Assembly (NCBI GenBank): GCA_022865545.1
Contig: JALHTA010000270.1
Location: 1-11,334, forward strand
Origin: Actinomycetota bacterium
Lineage (GTDB): Bacteria > Actinomycetota > Humimicrobiia > Humimicrobiales > Humimicrobiaceae
Direction: 5' to 3'
DNA length: 11,334 nt
Both the position numbers and the translations under genes were made by a program. Positions 1 to 7,061 of the stretch are shown here, piece after piece. Numbering within the stretch: the stretch's first letter is position 1; every line of letters starts with the position of its first letter. The notes under the pieces were generated by a model. The model was not told where the DNA came from, did no database searches, and worked only from the letters and a program-made list of their open reading frames with translations.

Positions 1-2
1 AT

Positions 3-353
3 TTAATAATTAAAAGTTTTTTTCAGGAAAATAATGATTTTCTATACATCCTGCCATCTACTACAATAATAGAAATTTGTTATCTAGTCAGAACCAGGCT
101 GTCCCCGCATTTGGAAATAAAATTTCTTGAGGAGATCAATCAGAACTTTAATCTAGAGCCCATAAAGGATGTAGACATTTTACGCATTATAGAGATATTG
201 AAAAAGTATGATACCCTTGATATTGGTTATGTAGATGCTTCTATCGTTGCCATAGCTGAGCGGCTTAAACTAAATAAAATCCTAACCCTTGATAGGAAGC
301 ATTTTGGAGCACTTGTCCCAAAGGGATTTGACTATTTTGATATACTTATTTAA
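3..353 (+). CDS. PIN-domain (VapC-type) toxin, C-terminal fragment cut by window edge
   Basis: The reading frame is open from base 3 to the TAA at 351-353, giving 116 residues with no start in view. The gene therefore begins upstream of the window. A TTG at 111 could be taken for a start, but the sequence before it (ILPSTTIIEICYLV) already reads as PIN domain. Visible acidic positions of the PIN nuclease site are a Glu in TIIEI (about base 72), an Asp in GYVDAS (about base 234) and an Asp in LTLDRKHF (about base 291). The first conserved Asp would lie in the missing N-terminus of about 20-25 residues. PIN proteins of this size are usually toxins of VapBC pairs that cleave RNA in a Mg-dependent way. 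The antitoxin would be expected just upstream, outside the window. The gene converges on the sugar cluster and is unlikely to share its function. Confidence 0.82.
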   Translation, partial: LIIKSFFQENNDFLYILPSTTIIEICYLVRTRLSPHLEIKFLEEINQNFNLEPIKDVDILRIIEILKKYDTLDIGYVDASIVAIAERLKLNKILTLDRKHFGALVPKGFDYFDILI

Positions 354-546
354 AAAGTGGTGAAGTTTTTGAGTGAAATATGAGAGGATTTTCGCTTGAT
401 ATAAAATATTTATAAGAACCTACTCACTTTCTGTTTTATCAGCCCTAAGAGATGCTCTGCCAATTGTCCCTGAAAGATAAATAATTTATAAAATTAGAAA
501 AGGAAATAAAGATTGAATGGTTATAATTTTAAATCTATTAACTCCT

Positions 547-589
547 TAATTTAGAACCCTTCCCTTCTAATGCTACTAGTTCTAAATTA
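547..589. repeat. 11-bp inverted repeat in the convergent intergenic region
   Basis: TAATTTAGAAC at 547-557 pairs perfectly with GTTCTAAATTA at 579-589 around a 21-nt loop. It lies just past the mutarotase stop (minus strand) and about 190 bp past the PIN gene stop (plus strand). It may act as a weak bidirectional terminator or 3' end structure, but neither side carries a clean U-run, so an intrinsic terminator is not established. The rest of 354-617 is A+T-rich and shows no gene I can support. Confidence 0.35.
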
Positions 590-617
590 TTTTGGAAGGA
601 AACTCACTTATTGATTA

Positions 618-971
618 TTAATATTTTCTGAGTTTTCCAGCTAACTGTTGATTAAGGTCAAAAACCTTTTCACAAGTCTGGACACTTCCGGAACCATCCA
701 GTGCAGGGGATTCAGCAAACCAGGGTCCGACAGTGGCGTTCCATTTTTTAGTCACATCAAGTTTGCCCAGTTTTTCATAAAGCCCATCCAGATCATCACA
801 TTCATAATATACAATGGAAAAATTCTTATAGATCCATATAAGCAGTTCCTTTGCCCCTGCCCCTTTTATGGAATCCAGGATCTCGGGCCAGGGTTCCCGG
901 TGAATATCTGAATAGCTTTCAACAAACTCATCTTTGATCTCGATGACCAGGCAATATCTTTTAGTTTTCAT
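618..971 (-). CDS. L-rhamnose mutarotase family protein (RhaM/DUF718-like)
   Basis: A 117-residue protein of the small dimeric alpha/beta-barrel mutarotase family, which interconverts the alpha and beta anomers of L-rhamnose or related 6-deoxy sugars in the cytoplasm. Family marks are the N-terminal strand KRYCLVIEIK, Tyr20, the block IHREPWPE (24-30, with the catalytic-type His24 and W28-P29-E30), a central strand around 43-57, KKWNA (Trp77), and the closing KVFDL strand (102-106). Length matches the family (about 104-115) with roughly ten extra C-terminal residues. The start is supported by GGAGG four bases upstream of the ATG. It is the last gene of the cluster, 103 bp after the isomerase. 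The true sugar could be fucose, rhamnose or another aldose, because this family includes type-2 fucose mutarotases, so I give no gene symbol. Confidence 0.85.
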   Translation of the reverse strand: MKTKRYCLVIEIKDEFVESYSDIHREPWPEILDSIKGAGAKELLIWIYKNFSIVYYECDDLDGLYEKLGKLDVTKKWNATVGPWFAESPALDGSGSVQTCEKVFDLNQQLAGKLRKY

Positions 972-1029
972 TCTGCCTCCATATAATTTAAATTTTACTG
1001 TCAGAGCTTACTGCACCATATTTTTCTGT

Positions 1030-1063
1030 ATTTATGATATATTTTCTAATAATTATCATAAAT
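1030..1063. repeat. 10-bp inverted repeat between isomerase and mutarotase genes
   Basis: ATTTATGATA at 1030-1039 pairs with TATCATAAAT at 1054-1063, leaving a 14-nt loop. In the minus-strand transcript it follows the isomerase stop by about 12 bases. No U-run follows it, so it is more likely a transcript-processing or stabilising structure, or a protein-binding site, than a terminator. It lies next to a separate 16-bp palindrome at 1067-1082. Confidence 0.35.
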
Positions 1064-1066
1064 CAC

Positions 1067-1082
1067 ATGTATGATCATACAT
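1067..1082. repeat. Perfect 16-bp palindrome over the isomerase stop codon
   Basis: ATGTATGATCATACAT is its own reverse complement. It covers the isomerase TGA stop (1075-1077) and the final Tyr-Val codons. Such a loop-free palindrome looks more like a dimeric protein-binding site than an RNA hairpin. Because half of it is coding, chance is possible. Its ATGATCAT core recurs at 9856-9863 in the leader of the sugar-binding protein gene. Confidence 0.3.
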
Positions 1083-2487
1083 ATAAATAATCCTTATAAT
1101 CCAGTCTCTTTATTTTTTTAAGGTCGAGCCAGTAGGCGAATTCTTCCAGATATTTTCCTACATCTTCCATGACCATTGGGAAATGATGCGGAAGGCCGTT
1201 TGTCAGCAGGGTATTTGCCATGTCCATTGCCCCGATAGGCTCGCCATATAATTTAAGTTCATTTACCCAGCCCCTGCTGCCATTAAATGATTTTTTTTCT
1301 TCATCAAAAAATTTACCGGTAAAATAGTAAAAATGGCCGGATTCTTTGACAAGCCTGAATACAGTGACCACTCCCTTTTTAAATACCAGGTCGGTTATGG
1401 GACCACAGTTTTTAACACTTTCAGCATAATCAGCAAAGTAATGCTTCTCAAGCACCACTCCCCTGTCATTTGCCATCTCTATAGGGGCTGATCCGCAATG
1501 CCACAACAAGAGCGAGTCATCAGATTCATCAAATTTGGGAAGATCCATGAGTGCTGTGATCTTGCCTGTCAGGTTTCTTAAAACCAGCATAGAGACGGTT
1601 GACAATACATCAGCCTCGCATCCGGCCACGATCCCGGCGCTATTAAGTCTTGAATTAACAAGACATCCTACCATTTCTTTTGTTGGCATTAGCTTGGGCC
1701 AGCAGGAAAAAGCAACTGCTTTGTAATTTTCTTCTTTGCAGATCTTCCTTATTGCCAGGTACATCTTGATGGAGTCGACGATCTTATCTTTGGAAACCCT
1801 ACTTACCCTGCAGGATTTAATATTGTCTATCTCCTGTGCAATAAGATCCGCGGGAACTTCTTCCCCCAGCTTTATTATATCTTCAACTTCATAGTCGCGC
1901 AGTACATCAACTCCCAGATTCTTATATATTTCACGCTCATTTACCATATGATTTATATGTCCATCCGCCAGTTTTCCTATCTGACCCACCCTTGCATTGC
2001 GCAAAGCCTTTATAGCCGAAAGTACCTTTATGGTTATTTCAAACCGGTTTTTAAAATATTTTCCATCGATGTCTCCGAAAAACCATTTAAACTTTTTTGG
2101 TTTTCCTAAAAAATTATGGACCACCGTACTGGTATTTTGCTCCAGGTTGACCATGGCTGCAAGCGGCATCGGACCCTCGTCCCTAAACTCCTCTATCGCC
2201 CAAAGTCCTATATGCGCCCTGGTCTTTAGTATCTCATATACCAGCGTGCCCATAATATAGGATGGGTGAAACAGAAGCACAAAATCTACTTCTTTTGCAT
2301 CCATATCTTCTCTTGCAGCAATAGCCTGGGGGACTTCCTTTATGATCTCACTATAATTTATCAGTTCAAAATCCATCCTTTTGGCTATTTTTTCCATTTC
2401 CTTCTGATACTTCGTAAACAGTTCTAGTTTTTCCTCTGAAAAACCTTCCATGAACCCTGCTATGAACGCTACTTTTAATTTTTTCAT
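1075..2487 (-). CDS. L-fucose/L-arabinose isomerase family protein (FucI-like aldose-ketose isomerase)
   Basis: A 470-residue cytoplasmic protein of the FucI/AraA superfamily, metal-dependent enzymes that turn an aldose into its ketose. The N-terminal two-thirds form Rossmann-like sugar and hexamer domains (VAFIAGF at 5-11, VDFVLLFHPSY at 67-77). The metal-site region has SCWPKLMPTKE (261-271), GCEAD with Glu291 and LMDLP with Asp315. Glu291 and Asp315 are 24 residues apart, the same spacing as the metal-binding Glu337 and Asp361 of E. coli FucI. The His pair in GLPHHF (434-435) fits the third ligand (His528 there). At 470 residues it is about 120 shorter than E. coli FucI, typical of the short FucI-like subfamily whose sugars vary. 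The ATG follows a strong AAGGAGGG. It is 37 bp downstream of the DeoR gene and probably cotranscribed. Substrate could be fucose, D-arabinose, rhamnose or another aldose. Confidence 0.85.
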   Translation of the reverse strand: MKKLKVAFIAGFMEGFSEEKLELFTKYQKEMEKIAKRMDFELINYSEIIKEVPQAIAAREDMDAKEVDFVLLFHPSYIMGTLVYEILKTRAHIGLWAIEEFRDEGPMPLAAMVNLEQNTSTVVHNFLGKPKKFKWFFGDIDGKYFKNRFEITIKVLSAIKALRNARVGQIGKLADGHINHMVNEREIYKNLGVDVLRDYEVEDIIKLGEEVPADLIAQEIDNIKSCRVSRVSKDKIVDSIKMYLAIRKICKEENYKAVAFSCWPKLMPTKEMVGCLVNSRLNSAGIVAGCEADVLSTVSMLVLRNLTGKITALMDLPKFDESDDSLLLWHCGSAPIEMANDRGVVLEKHYFADYAESVKNCGPITDLVFKKGVVTVFRLVKESGHFYYFTGKFFDEEKKSFNGSRGWVNELKLYGEPIGAMDMANTLLTNGLPHHFPMVMEDVGKYLEEFAYWLDLKKIKRLDYKDYLYV

Positions 2488-2524
2488 TTGAGCCCTCCTT
2501 TTAAAAAGTTATTATTGATCTGTA

Positions 2525-3313
2525 TTACCTGCTGCTGACACTGACAATCTCTAGATTAATATCTAATTTTCTTAAAGATTCAAGGTGTTCGTCCTGGATT
2601 TTTGAATCTATTATGACCACATCAAAATCAGAGACATTTGCAAATTTATAAAAACCAAATATCCCGAACTTATTGCTATCCACAACCAATATTTTTTTCC
2701 TGGCTCTTTCTAATAAAAGACTCTTGATCTTGCCTTCACTCAGGTGAGGATCAAAAATACCACCATCGCTTGATATTCCTTTGCTGGTTACAAATATTTT
2801 ATCAACCTGCATATCCTTTATAACATTTTCCGCAATTTCTCCTACCGTAGAATAGGAACCTTGCCTGGCTATGCCTCCTATAGCTATTACCTCTACATTT
2901 TGATTTTTAATAAGTTCTAACTGAACGATTATATTATTGGTCAGTATTGTTAATTCTTTAAGATCGGTCTTATTTATTTCTTTTACAAGCGCAAAACTGG
3001 TTGTGCCCCCATCGATAATAATAGAATCCCCATTACTAATATATTCAACTGCTTTTTTTGCAATAGCTTTTTTCTCTTGATTATGGTTTTTGAGCCTCTT
3101 TGAAAAAGAAGACTCGCTGTGAACCAGGGATTCATTGATCCTTATGGCTCCGCCGGATGTCTTTATTAGAAGCTTCTCACTCTCCAGTTCATTAAGGTCC
3201 CTGTATATAGTCATCTCGGAAACATTAAACTTTTTTGCCAGAAATCCCACACTGAGATTTCCCCAATCATTAACGAAGTCAACTATTTTTTGTCTTCTCT
3301 CTTTGATTTTCAT
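2525..3313 (-). CDS. DeoR-family transcriptional regulator
   Basis: A 262-residue full-length DeoR-family regulator. Residues 5-58 form the winged helix-turn-helix: RRQKIVDFV, LSVGFLAKKFNVSEMTIYRDL as the helix pair, then LIKTSGGAIR as the wing. Residues about 78-240 are the sugar-phosphate-sensing DeoRC domain with DGGTTS (101-106), LTNN (124-127), the IGG motif (145-147), KGIS-DGGIFDP (178-189) and VVDSNKFG (210-217). These proteins usually repress sugar operons until a phosphorylated intermediate binds. The gene lies inside the operon, 77 bp after the amidohydrolase and 37 bp before the isomerase, so it probably controls its own transcript. The ribosome site before the ATG is weak (GGAT about 6 bases upstream), suggesting low expression. 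The 77-bp A+T-rich gap upstream could hold an internal promoter, but I cannot define one. Confidence 0.93.
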   Translation of the reverse strand: MKIKERRQKIVDFVNDWGNLSVGFLAKKFNVSEMTIYRDLNELESEKLLIKTSGGAIRINESLVHSESSFSKRLKNHNQEKKAIAKKAVEYISNGDSIIIDGGTTSFALVKEINKTDLKELTILTNNIIVQLELIKNQNVEVIAIGGIARQGSYSTVGEIAENVIKDMQVDKIFVTSKGISSDGGIFDPHLSEGKIKSLLLERARKKILVVDSNKFGIFGFYKFANVSDFDVVIIDSKIQDEHLESLRKLDINLEIVSVSSR

Positions 3314-3390
3314 CTAGATCCAGATTTTATAAACTATTTAATATTATTAATCGATAAAAATTCTAATAATCCTTAAAAGATATTAGCTTA

Positions 3391-4185
3391 CTAAATCCCG
3401 TACAATCTGGCTACATTTAAACCTAAAATATTTTCTTTATCTTCATCAGTTATCCCTGCATTCAAAATATTAACCAGATAATACCTGACGTCTATCCATG
3501 GCATATCTGTTCCAAAAAAAAGTTTTTTGGAACCCAGTTTTTCAACATATGTTTCGATAAGTTTTGGCTCAAATATATCACCGGCGAAATCTGCATAAAG
3601 ATTTGGGTATTTTTCCAGTAAGTCTATAACTTTATAAAGATAGTCCCCCCTGCCTCCTGCATGTGCCAATGTCAGTTTCAGGTCAGGATGTCTTCTTATG
3701 ATCTCCTCAAAATTAAAAGGATCTGAAAACTTTTGGGCCTTATTCGGGACATTTGGATTCCAGCTATGTGTTAAAACCGGGATCTGCCTTTCTTCGGCAA
3801 GCGCCCAAAACTTTTTATACCTTATATCAGCAGGATAACAATTATGCCAGGAAGGATGGATCTTTATCCCTATAATATTTTTCTCTTTGTAAAATTCATC
3901 TATTATTTTTAAAGATTCATCTTCAAAATTGGGATTAAAAACCAGAAGCCCATATAAAAAATCTTTATATAGCGTAAGTAGCTCAAATAACTTTTTATTC
4001 CCATATTCTACCGTGGATAGACTGCCATGATGTGAGACAATTGCCTTTTTTACTCCAAATTCCTCCAGGGTTGAGATTATATTGCTATCACTTGCATCCG
4101 GCATATTCAGATTGGATAAATGCCCAAGGTGTAGATGCGAATCGATGACTTTTATATTTTTTAATTGTTTTTTTATTTCATTCAC
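3391..4185 (-). CDS. Amidohydrolase family protein (Amidohydrolase_2-type TIM barrel, metal ligands intact)
   Basis: A 264-residue TIM-barrel hydrolase of the Amidohydro_2 (COG2159-like) family. All expected metal ligands are visible: the HxH on strand 1 (IDSHLHLG, His17 and His19), His140 in LTHSW (strand 5), His175 in LAHAGG (strand 6) and Asp227 in FFGTDMPW (strand 8). IKIHP (106-111) is a conserved strand-4 segment. Family members hydrolyse C-N or lactone bonds or decarboxylate. Lactonases of this broad superfamily act in some fucose and rhamnose routes, but the sequence does not say which reaction applies here. The gene starts five bases after the stop of a related but ligand-less protein (4191-5018), so the two are almost certainly co-translated and may form a complex. 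No strong Shine-Dalgarno is visible, which also fits coupling. The stop is TAG. Confidence 0.88.
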   Translation of the reverse strand: MNEIKKQLKNIKVIDSHLHLGHLSNLNMPDASDSNIISTLEEFGVKKAIVSHHGSLSTVEYGNKKLFELLTLYKDFLYGLLVFNPNFEDESLKIIDEFYKEKNIIGIKIHPSWHNCYPADIRYKKFWALAEERQIPVLTHSWNPNVPNKAQKFSDPFNFEEIIRRHPDLKLTLAHAGGRGDYLYKVIDLLEKYPNLYADFAGDIFEPKLIETYVEKLGSKKLFFGTDMPWIDVRYYLVNILNAGITDEDKENILGLNVARLYGI

Positions 4186-4190
4186 TATTT

Positions 4191-5018
4191 TTAAATCTTT
4201 ATTTCCTTAAATATATTTTGAATATTTAAATTTGAGATTTTTTCTTTATTTTCTCTTGAAATTGATGAATTGATCAATCTTCCAATTGATAGGTGCGGTT
4301 CATAATAGGGAAAATAAGAATCAAACAGAAGCTTCTCCGGGCCGCCAATATTGACTAAGTCCTCGATCTGATCCATAGCCAGAAGATTATGAGTATTTAA
4401 ATATATATTCTGGCTATTATTTAGGAGGGAAAATAAAAAACTATTATACATGAGCTCCTTTGAAGCGCCGCCATCAATAATGATGGGAATATCCTTATAT
4501 TTACCGGCGATTTCCAGTATTTTTTCCCACTCAATATTTTTATTACCCGTTATGTCTATTTCATCAAGGCTTATCATTACCGGGAAACTATAATGATTTA
4601 AAACCTCATAGAATTTTCCAAAGCCTATAATTTCAAACGGATATTTATGGGATCTGGGGAATAATCTCAAGATCCTAAAACCCTGATCATAGCGGGACAA
4701 GAGCCCTTTTTCAAAACTTCCAGGTTCGTAGAAATAATCCTGCTCCATTACCATCGTCCCATCCAGATCAAAATCCATGATGTCATTATTTGACAATAGC
4801 CCGGACACAATGTCATTTCCAATTCTGGGATTATAGAAATAAGAAATAAAATGAGTGATAAGGGTGCCTATTATATTAAACTTATCTTTTCTTTTCTCTA
4901 ATATTTTAGCTAACCGGGTATCAGGAATACTAAATTTCTTTGAAAGATAATTTTCTCCTATCCAGAAATTTATATCATAAAATTTAATACCGGTTTTTAA
5001 ATCAACTGTAAGTCCCAT
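4191..5018 (-). CDS. Amidohydrolase-fold protein lacking all metal ligands (putative pseudoenzyme partner)
   Basis: A 275-residue protein that aligns by eye along its length with the next gene but has lost its active site. Strand 1 reads FYDINFWIGEN, with Asn17 and Trp19 where the partner has His17 and His19. ILRLFP (116-121) replaces GIKIHP. PVMIS (146-150) replaces PVLTH, putting Ser at the His140 position. IIIDGGAS (179-186) replaces LTLAHAGG, putting Gly or Asp at His175. LLFDSYFPYY (230-239) replaces LFFGTDMPW, putting Tyr235 at Asp227. The C-terminal helix (INSSISRENKEKISNLNIQNIF) still matches the partner's ending. The reading frame is intact and follows the permease by 14 bp with AGGGGAAAG upstream, so it looks maintained and expressed rather than decayed. 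Likely roles are a regulatory or structural subunit, or a substrate-binding protein. Family membership rests on the paired alignment only. Confidence 0.75.
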   Translation of the reverse strand: MGLTVDLKTGIKFYDINFWIGENYLSKKFSIPDTRLAKILEKRKDKFNIIGTLITHFISYFYNPRIGNDIVSGLLSNNDIMDFDLDGTMVMEQDYFYEPGSFEKGLLSRYDQGFRILRLFPRSHKYPFEIIGFGKFYEVLNHYSFPVMISLDEIDITGNKNIEWEKILEIAGKYKDIPIIIDGGASKELMYNSFLFSLLNNSQNIYLNTHNLLAMDQIEDLVNIGGPEKLLFDSYFPYYEPHLSIGRLINSSISRENKEKISNLNIQNIFKEIKI

Positions 5019-5032
5019 GGAATAACTTTCCC

Positions 5033-6028
5033 CTATGCCCTGAGCAATTGCTCTCTCCTGATCCTGATCGAATCTATAAGTATCGCTGCGATTAAGATAA
5101 TGCCCTGGAAAGCCTCACGCCAGTCTATCGGTACATTTGCAAGTGCCAGTCCATTAGATATTGAGCCAAGTATCAGGGTAGCAACAAGTACACCCACAAG
5201 GGTTCCCCTGCCGCCAGCCAGGGATATTCCAGCTAAAACACAGATGGTCAAAATTTTAAATTCAATTCCGAAACCAAATTCACCCTGTGCAAAAGCAAGC
5301 TGACTGGCCATGACTATTCCTCCCATAGCTGCAGTTACTCCACAGATCACAAAGGTTAAAAAGGTTGTTTTCTTAATTGAGACTCCTGCAAGCCTTGCGG
5401 CTTCTTTATTTGCCCCTACCTGGTATATATCCCTGCCGAATTTTGTAAAACGCAGGATAAGATATACGACTGCAAGCAGTACAATAAAATAGACCATAGT
5501 ATTTGGAATATTCCCAAACAAATATCCCCTTCCCAGAGATATAAAAGGTTTATAGTATATCCTTGCAGTTTCAGTTGCAAATAGATACGCAAAACCCCTG
5601 AATACTGCAAGTGTTCCAAGGGTTGAGATTATTGAGTTTATTCCCACTACTGTTACTAAAAATCCATTAGTAGCTCCAATTACCGCTCCAGCAGCAAGAG
5701 CCGCAATAATTATTACCACCATGGGAATATCCAGTCCCTCAATATTGTATAGCTTGGCACATATAATAGCTGCTACTCCTATAGTCGAACCAACTGATAG
5801 ATCAAAATTACCTGTAAGCATCACTGTTGTGAGCCCCACTGCCAGAATCCCCGTAATAGTCAGATTTGCAAAGATACTCTTAATATTTGCAAGACTTATA
5901 TATAGGGGATTTATTGAAGCAAAAAGAATTATCATGACTGCATATACAATGATCAGTGTGGGAGTCATAGAATTTTTGTTAAAAACATTTATAATGGAAA
6001 GAAAATTTTTTGTTTTTTTATCTACCAT
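5033..6028 (-). CDS. Sugar ABC transporter permease (RbsC/AraH-like), second of two
   Basis: A 331-residue inner-membrane protein of the BPD_transp_2 family (RbsC, AraH, XylH, MglC). It forms half of the transport channel for a monosaccharide. Hydrophobic segments lie at about 23-41, 55-75, 82-98, 103-127, 133-151, 177-194, 221-243, 257-273, 277-296 and 308-320. Family marks are GNFDLSVGS (73-81), the ATPase-contact loop GANKEAARLAGV (205-216) and GISLAGGRGT (267-276). It differs clearly from the other permease, so the pair is probably a heterodimer. A GAGGT lies six bases before the ATG. It follows the first permease by 33 bp and ends in TAG 14 bp before the ligand-less amidohydrolase gene. 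Confidence 0.94.
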   Translation of the reverse strand: MVDKKTKNFLSIINVFNKNSMTPTLIIVYAVMIILFASINPLYISLANIKSIFANLTITGILAVGLTTVMLTGNFDLSVGSTIGVAAIICAKLYNIEGLDIPMVVIIIAALAAGAVIGATNGFLVTVVGINSIISTLGTLAVFRGFAYLFATETARIYYKPFISLGRGYLFGNIPNTMVYFIVLLAVVYLILRFTKFGRDIYQVGANKEAARLAGVSIKKTTFLTFVICGVTAAMGGIVMASQLAFAQGEFGFGIEFKILTICVLAGISLAGGRGTLVGVLVATLILGSISNGLALANVPIDWREAFQGIILIAAILIDSIRIRREQLLRA

Positions 6029-6061
6029 ATTTACCTCAATTTATCTAAATTTATTTATATT

Positions 6062-7039
6062 CTAGTGCATGGCTGCTCTTTTGTTTCTTACCTCGTAAGC
6101 TGCAACAATAATTATCAGAGCCAATCCCTGAAATAGTTGTATAAAATAAGAAGATACATTCAGCACTGATAAGCCATTAAATATAATCGTTACAATAAGT
6201 ACTCCTATTGTAGTTCCCCAAACACTCCCGGAACCTCCCATAAGGGATATTCCTCCAAGAAGTACTGCTGAGAGCACCGGCAGGGGGAGTTTTGCTCCAT
6301 GATAAGACATTCCGACTCCGGTCAGGGCTACAATGATTATTGATGCTATTCCTGTAGCAAATCCCATGAATACATACAGAAGGATCTTTACTTTCTTTAC
6401 CTTGATCCCTGATAGCTTTGCAGCTGTAGGATTAGCCCCAATAAGATATATCGTTCTTCCCACTTTTGTTTTTGAGAGTATAAACCAGTAAATCGCTATT
6501 AGCACTATTAGTACGATCAAAGGATATGGGATCCCGAATATTGTCTTTGTGGCAAAAAAGTATAGCTCATCAGTCAGCATAAGGATGGAATAAGTCTCAG
6601 CATAAGTATTTGCGAATACCAGTGCCAGAGCCTGAAGTATTGCCATCATACCCAGAGTCAGTATTATGGGCATAAGGTCACATGTTTCGAACAGCAGCCC
6701 ATTTATAAAACCAATGACCCCTGCTATCACTACTCCTATAATGAGAACCACCCATAGATCCATCCCGACATTTGAATAGAGAAGAGCCATAATACCTGAT
6801 GTCATGGATATTGAAGAGCCAAATGATATATCCAGTCCCCTCGCTATCATAAGAGGTGTAAGACCTAATGCCAGGACCCCTGTTAAAACCATATTTTTAA
6901 GCATAGTAGAAATATTAGCATATGCAATAAATTGCCTGTTTACTATCGAGAAGAAAGCAACTAATGTTATGAGAATTATAAGGAGTATTATTGTGTCTGT
7001 GAGCTTGAAGCTTTTCTTTTTAGTTTTTAAATCCTGCAT
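6062..7039 (-). CDS. Sugar ABC transporter permease (RbsC/AraH-like), first of two
   Basis: A 325-residue inner-membrane permease of the BPD_transp_2 family and probable partner of the permease at 5033-6028. Marks are GLDISFGSS (69-77), the coupling loop GANPTAAKLSGI (202-213) and GGISLMGGSGS (263-273); numbering counts from the GTG at 7042. Hydrophobic segments run from about 17 to 315, as usual for eight to ten helices. I chose the ATG at 7039. A GTG directly before it (7040-7042) is in frame and could serve, but AAAGG sits eight bases from the ATG, a good spacing. The gene follows the ATPase by about 20 bp and ends in TAG. In most sugar systems of this family one permease gene suffices, whereas systems with two distinct permeases form heterodimers. 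Confidence 0.94.
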   Translation of the reverse strand: MQDLKTKKKSFKLTDTIILLIILITLVAFFSIVNRQFIAYANISTMLKNMVLTGVLALGLTPLMIARGLDISFGSSISMTSGIMALLYSNVGMDLWVVLIIGVVIAGVIGFINGLLFETCDLMPIILTLGMMAILQALALVFANTYAETYSILMLTDELYFFATKTIFGIPYPLIVLIVLIAIYWFILSKTKVGRTIYLIGANPTAAKLSGIKVKKVKILLYVFMGFATGIASIIIVALTGVGMSYHGAKLPLPVLSAVLLGGISLMGGSGSVWGTTIGVLIVTIIFNGLSVLNVSSYFIQLFQGLALIIIVAAYEVRNKRAAMH

Positions 7040-7061
7040 CACTGATACCTTTCTAAAAATT

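Noticed and set aside
111..353. A complete 80-residue protein starting at TTG 111
   Set aside because: The same frame is open to base 3 and encodes the conserved PIN segment with its Glu, so the TTG is internal.
418..477. Possible coding or insertion-sequence remnant in the PIN-mutarotase gap
   Set aside because: Two frames give short peptide-like stretches (SALRDALPIVPER on plus, GQLAEHLLGLIKQK on minus), but neither has a start, a family match or flanking terminal repeats.
648..911. Plus-strand ORFs inside the minus-strand genes (for example 648-911, 1997-2260, 5721-6065, 9264-9599)
   Set aside because: They lie antisense to well-supported genes, and their translations show no family features.
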